From: Candidatus Dadabacteria bacterium | GTDB lineage: Bacteria > Desulfobacterota_D > UBA1144 > Nemesobacterales > Nemesobacteraceae | Assembly: GCA_026706695.1 (NCBI GenBank) | Contig: JAPOYE010000019.1 | Span: forward strand, 1-33,910 | Direction: 5' to 3' | DNA: 33,910 nucleotides | Shown: positions 31,825 through 33,910 of the stretch, piece by piece | How positions within the stretch are numbered: position 1 is the first letter of the stretch | Layout of the letters: every line of letters begins with the position of its first letter | Position numbers and translations under genes: made by a program | The notes under the pieces: model-generated | What the model was told of the DNA's origin: nothing | Database searches by the model: none | What the model saw: only the letters and a program-made list of their open reading frames with translations

Positions 31825-32538
31825 TCAGGTAAGACTCATGCCTCCGTCAACGAAAAGACACTCTCCGGTGACGTAATTATTCTCCAAAAGATAGTTAAAC
31901 GCGTTAATTATATCCTCAACAGAGCCTGGACGCTTCATCGGAGCTCCCCGCGCCATCTTGTGAAGATAGTCATCCCCGAACCCCGGGGGAGCGAGAACGG
32001 CCCCTGGGCACACGGCGTTTACCCGAAAATCGGGAGCGAGTTCCCTTGCAAGCATTTTCGTCAAGTGATAAAGACATTTCTTGCTCAGGTTGTAGCAAAA
32101 ATGCTCAACGGGATTTTTTCTGATTCTCGTGTCAAGGAAATTAACGATAAGCCCTCCGCTTGTCTCAGTGGAAAAAGACTGGGAGAGAAAGAAAGGTGCC
32201 TTGAAGTTTATAGCCATATCGGTTTCAAGAAATTCGGGGGTCACGTCACGGAATCCGACGTTCTCGAAAATTGAGGCGTTGTTAACAAGAACACATAGCC
32301 CCCCGAAGCTTTCCGTGACTTTCGGGACAAGCTCTTTTGCGTCATCAGGTGATGAAAGGTCGCACCTGAAAAGCTCGCATTCAACACCGGTCCTGAGAAT
32401 GAGTTCCCTTGTAGCCAGGGCCTCTTTTTCGGAGGAATTGTAGTGAAGGGCGATATAATAGCCCTTCCGGGCGAGATTCAGGGATATCTCCTTTCCTATT
32501 CTCACCGCCCCGCCTGTAACCAAAGCCGCCTTTTTCAT
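31825..32538 (-). CDS. SDR-family pteridine reductase-like protein (FolM-type)
   Basis: A short-chain dehydrogenase/reductase of about 237 aa. The cofactor motif reads TGGAVRIGKEI, the TGGAxRIG form seen in pteridine reductases and FolM rather than the common TGxxxGIG, and HYNSSE after strand two suggests NADPH. NNAS, the catalytic Y-x3-K in CYNLSKKCL, and the C-terminal VTGECLFVDGGMSLT are intact. Position directly before folB supports a role in dihydrobiopterin or dihydrofolate reduction, perhaps replacing FolA; that is inference. The start is set at the ATG 32536-32538 (MKKAALVTGG); the 47 upstream codons are not family-like. Confidence 0.87.
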   Translation of the reverse strand: MKKAALVTGGAVRIGKEISLNLARKGYYIALHYNSSEKEALATRELILRTGVECELFRCDLSSPDDAKELVPKVTESFGGLCVLVNNASIFENVGFRDVTPEFLETDMAINFKAPFFLSQSFSTETSGGLIVNFLDTRIRKNPVEHFCYNLSKKCLYHLTKMLARELAPDFRVNAVCPGAVLAPPGFGDDYLHKMARGAPMKRPGSVEDIINAFNYLLENNYVTGECLFVDGGMSLT

Positions 32539-32600
32539 TTCACACGGGAAACAACGGTTTTCATGTAGCACACGCTGCAAAAACCGCCTCTGAGTATATG

Positions 32601-32628
32601 TTGATATATTATTCCCATTGTTTATTAT
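32601..32628 (+). promoter_or_regulatory. Possible transketolase promoter in divergent gap
   Basis: TTGATA (32601-32606) and TATTAT (32623-32628) are 16 bases apart in the 173-base gap between the FolM-like gene and transketolase. The same AT-rich patch contains TATAAT- and TAATAT-like strings on the minus strand that could serve the FolM-like gene. A leader of about 75 bases would precede the transketolase ATG. This is a weak call. Confidence 0.3.
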
Positions 32629-32711
32629 AAGTAAATTTAAAAACGGCCCGCGAAAGCGAAACCCCGGCCGTCGTTTCATATGAATCCGACGCGCGCTGCC
32701 GCGGATCTTTA

Positions 32712-33910
32712 ATGTTTGCGTACGGATTTCTCCCCGAGGATGAAGAATTGGAGAACCTTGTAATCAACTGTATAAGAACGCTTGCGATGGACGCCGTGGA
32801 AAAAGCGAAGTCCGGCCATCCGGGAACCCCGATGGCTCTGGCTCCCACGGCTTTCGTACTTTTCGACAAGTTCTTAAGGCACAATCCCAAGAACCCGAGT
32901 TGGCCCAACCGCGACCGCTTCATCCTTTCCGCCGGTCACGCTTCCATGCTTCTCTACGCCGCCCTTTACGTAAACGGGTACGACATCCCGATTGACGATA
33001 TAAAGAAATTCCGAAGCCTCCACAGCCGCTGTCCCGGTCATCCCGAAGTGGGAATCACGGCTGGAGTCGAGACTACTACAGGGCCTCTGGGACAGGGAGT
33101 ATCGAATTCGGTTGGAATGGCCATAGCAAGCAAATGGCTTTCGGAGCACTTTAACCGTCCCGGCTACGACATAATAAATCATCATGTGTATTCAATCTGC
33201 AGCGACGGGGACATGATGGAAGGAATTTCCTCAGAAGCCGCATCCATAGCAGGACATCTGGGGCTTGGAAATCTGATCTGGATATACGACAGCAACAGTA
33301 TAACTATCGAGGGCAGCACCTCGCTTGCGTATTCCGAGGACACGGAAATGCGGTTTGGTTCCTACAACTGGCACGTGGAGAAAGTCTCGGATGCAAACAA
33401 TCTTGAGGAAATTGAAAAAGCCCTAGATCGCGCACGATCCGAAACCAAAAGGCCTTCCATTGTAATATTGAAAAGCCAGATAGCCTACGGAAGCCCCAAC
33501 AAGCAGAACACGTGCGAGGCCCACGGATCGCCGCTTGGAGAGGAGGAGGTCAGGCTGGCGAAGGAATTTTACGGATGGGACGCCCCGGGGAACTTTCACG
33601 TCCCCGAAGAGATTCTCTCCTACATGAAAGAAGCAGTCGCCAGAGGAAACGATGCCGAAGCGGCCTGGAAGGAGAATTTCAGGAAGTATTCAAACGAATA
33701 TCCGGAACTTGCTCACGACTTTGAGATGCTCAATAAAAGGAAGCTGCCTGAGGGATGGGACAGCGATATCCCGTCTTTTGCCTATCCCGCAGACCCGGTT
33801 GCGACCCGTTCCGCGAACTCAAGCATAATTAACGCCATAGGAAAAAAAGTGCCGTGGTTCATGGGCGGCGCCGCAGATGTAGGCTCCTCAACTAAAACCT
33901 ATATTAAGTG
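32712..33910 (+). CDS. tkt: Transketolase, N-terminal two thirds (runs off window)
   Basis: Thiamine-diphosphate enzyme of the pentose phosphate/Calvin pathway, moving two-carbon units between sugar phosphates. 399 residues are visible before the right edge. KAKSGHPGTPMALAP, RFILSAGHASMLLYA, TTGPLGQGVSNSVGMAIA, and the TPP/metal motif CSDGDMMEGISSEAASIAG with IYDSNSITIEG are all in canonical order, and the second (pyrimidine-binding) domain has begun. The ATG at 32712 starts the conserved part at the expected distance (MDAVEKAKSGHPG). No strong ribosome binding site is visible. Confidence 0.94.
   Translation, partial: MFAYGFLPEDEELENLVINCIRTLAMDAVEKAKSGHPGTPMALAPTAFVLFDKFLRHNPKNPSWPNRDRFILSAGHASMLLYAALYVNGYDIPIDDIKKFRSLHSRCPGHPEVGITAGVETTTGPLGQGVSNSVGMAIASKWLSEHFNRPGYDIINHHVYSICSDGDMMEGISSEAASIAGHLGLGNLIWIYDSNSITIEGSTSLAYSEDTEMRFGSYNWHVEKVSDANNLEEIEKALDRARSETKRPSIVILKSQIAYGSPNKQNTCEAHGSPLGEEEVRLAKEFYGWDAPGNFHVPEEILSYMKEAVARGNDAEAAWKENFRKYSNEYPELAHDFEMLNKRKLPEGWDSDIPSFAYPADPVATRSANSSIINAIGKKVPWFMGGAADVGSSTKTYIK

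Overview
The window reads as chromosome from an uncultured Gram-negative bacterium. Lipoprotein and Sec signals, a multihaem c-type cytochrome, a Cache-domain protein with a C-terminal sorting-like tail, agmatine catabolism and a LLM-class oxidoreductase would suit a marine or host-associated lineage of the Desulfobacterota/Dadabacteria kind. That placement is only a guess: there is no rRNA or other strong marker, and no tRNA or CRISPR array was found.

Positions 1-4880 are a mobile-element landing zone. They hold the start of an IS5-family transposase (minus strand, cut by the window edge), an unknown small gene, an IS1595-family transposase fused by overlap to a DNA methyltransferase-HNH protein and two small ORFs, and then an intact IS200/IS605-type tnpB element bounded by 25-bp inverted repeats. 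The right end of the tnpB element lies inside the first gene of a two-gene ABC exporter (4854-8621) and now supplies its start codon and first nine codons. A TauE/SafE permease converges on the exporter.

Positions 9395-14400 hold a strongly structured intergenic segment, a Cache-domain secreted protein, and a compact operon of a di-haem b membrane protein, a membrane-anchored cytochrome with up to 11 haem sites and a Tll0287-like haem lipoprotein. This looks like a quinol-to-periplasm electron-transfer module. It is followed by a frameshifted, truncated copy of the TauE gene start.

Positions 14405-20660 hold a GFA-family protein and then an AT-rich, probably acquired block: a Fic AMP-transferase with a visible inhibitory motif, an unknown 187-aa gene, and a nuclease-TPR gene split by one frameshift in a seven-A run. 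Tandem operator-like repeats sit between the divergent fic and unknown genes. The block looks like a defence island.

Positions 20660-33910 are mainly housekeeping: a lipoprotein behind a structured leader, aguB-aguA (agmatine to putrescine), acyl-CoA dehydrogenase-ogt, a LLM oxidoreductase, a RAYT-like gene that has lost its catalytic residues, pepF, hpt, folK, a clear terminator, folB, a FolM-like reductase, and divergently the first two thirds of transketolase.
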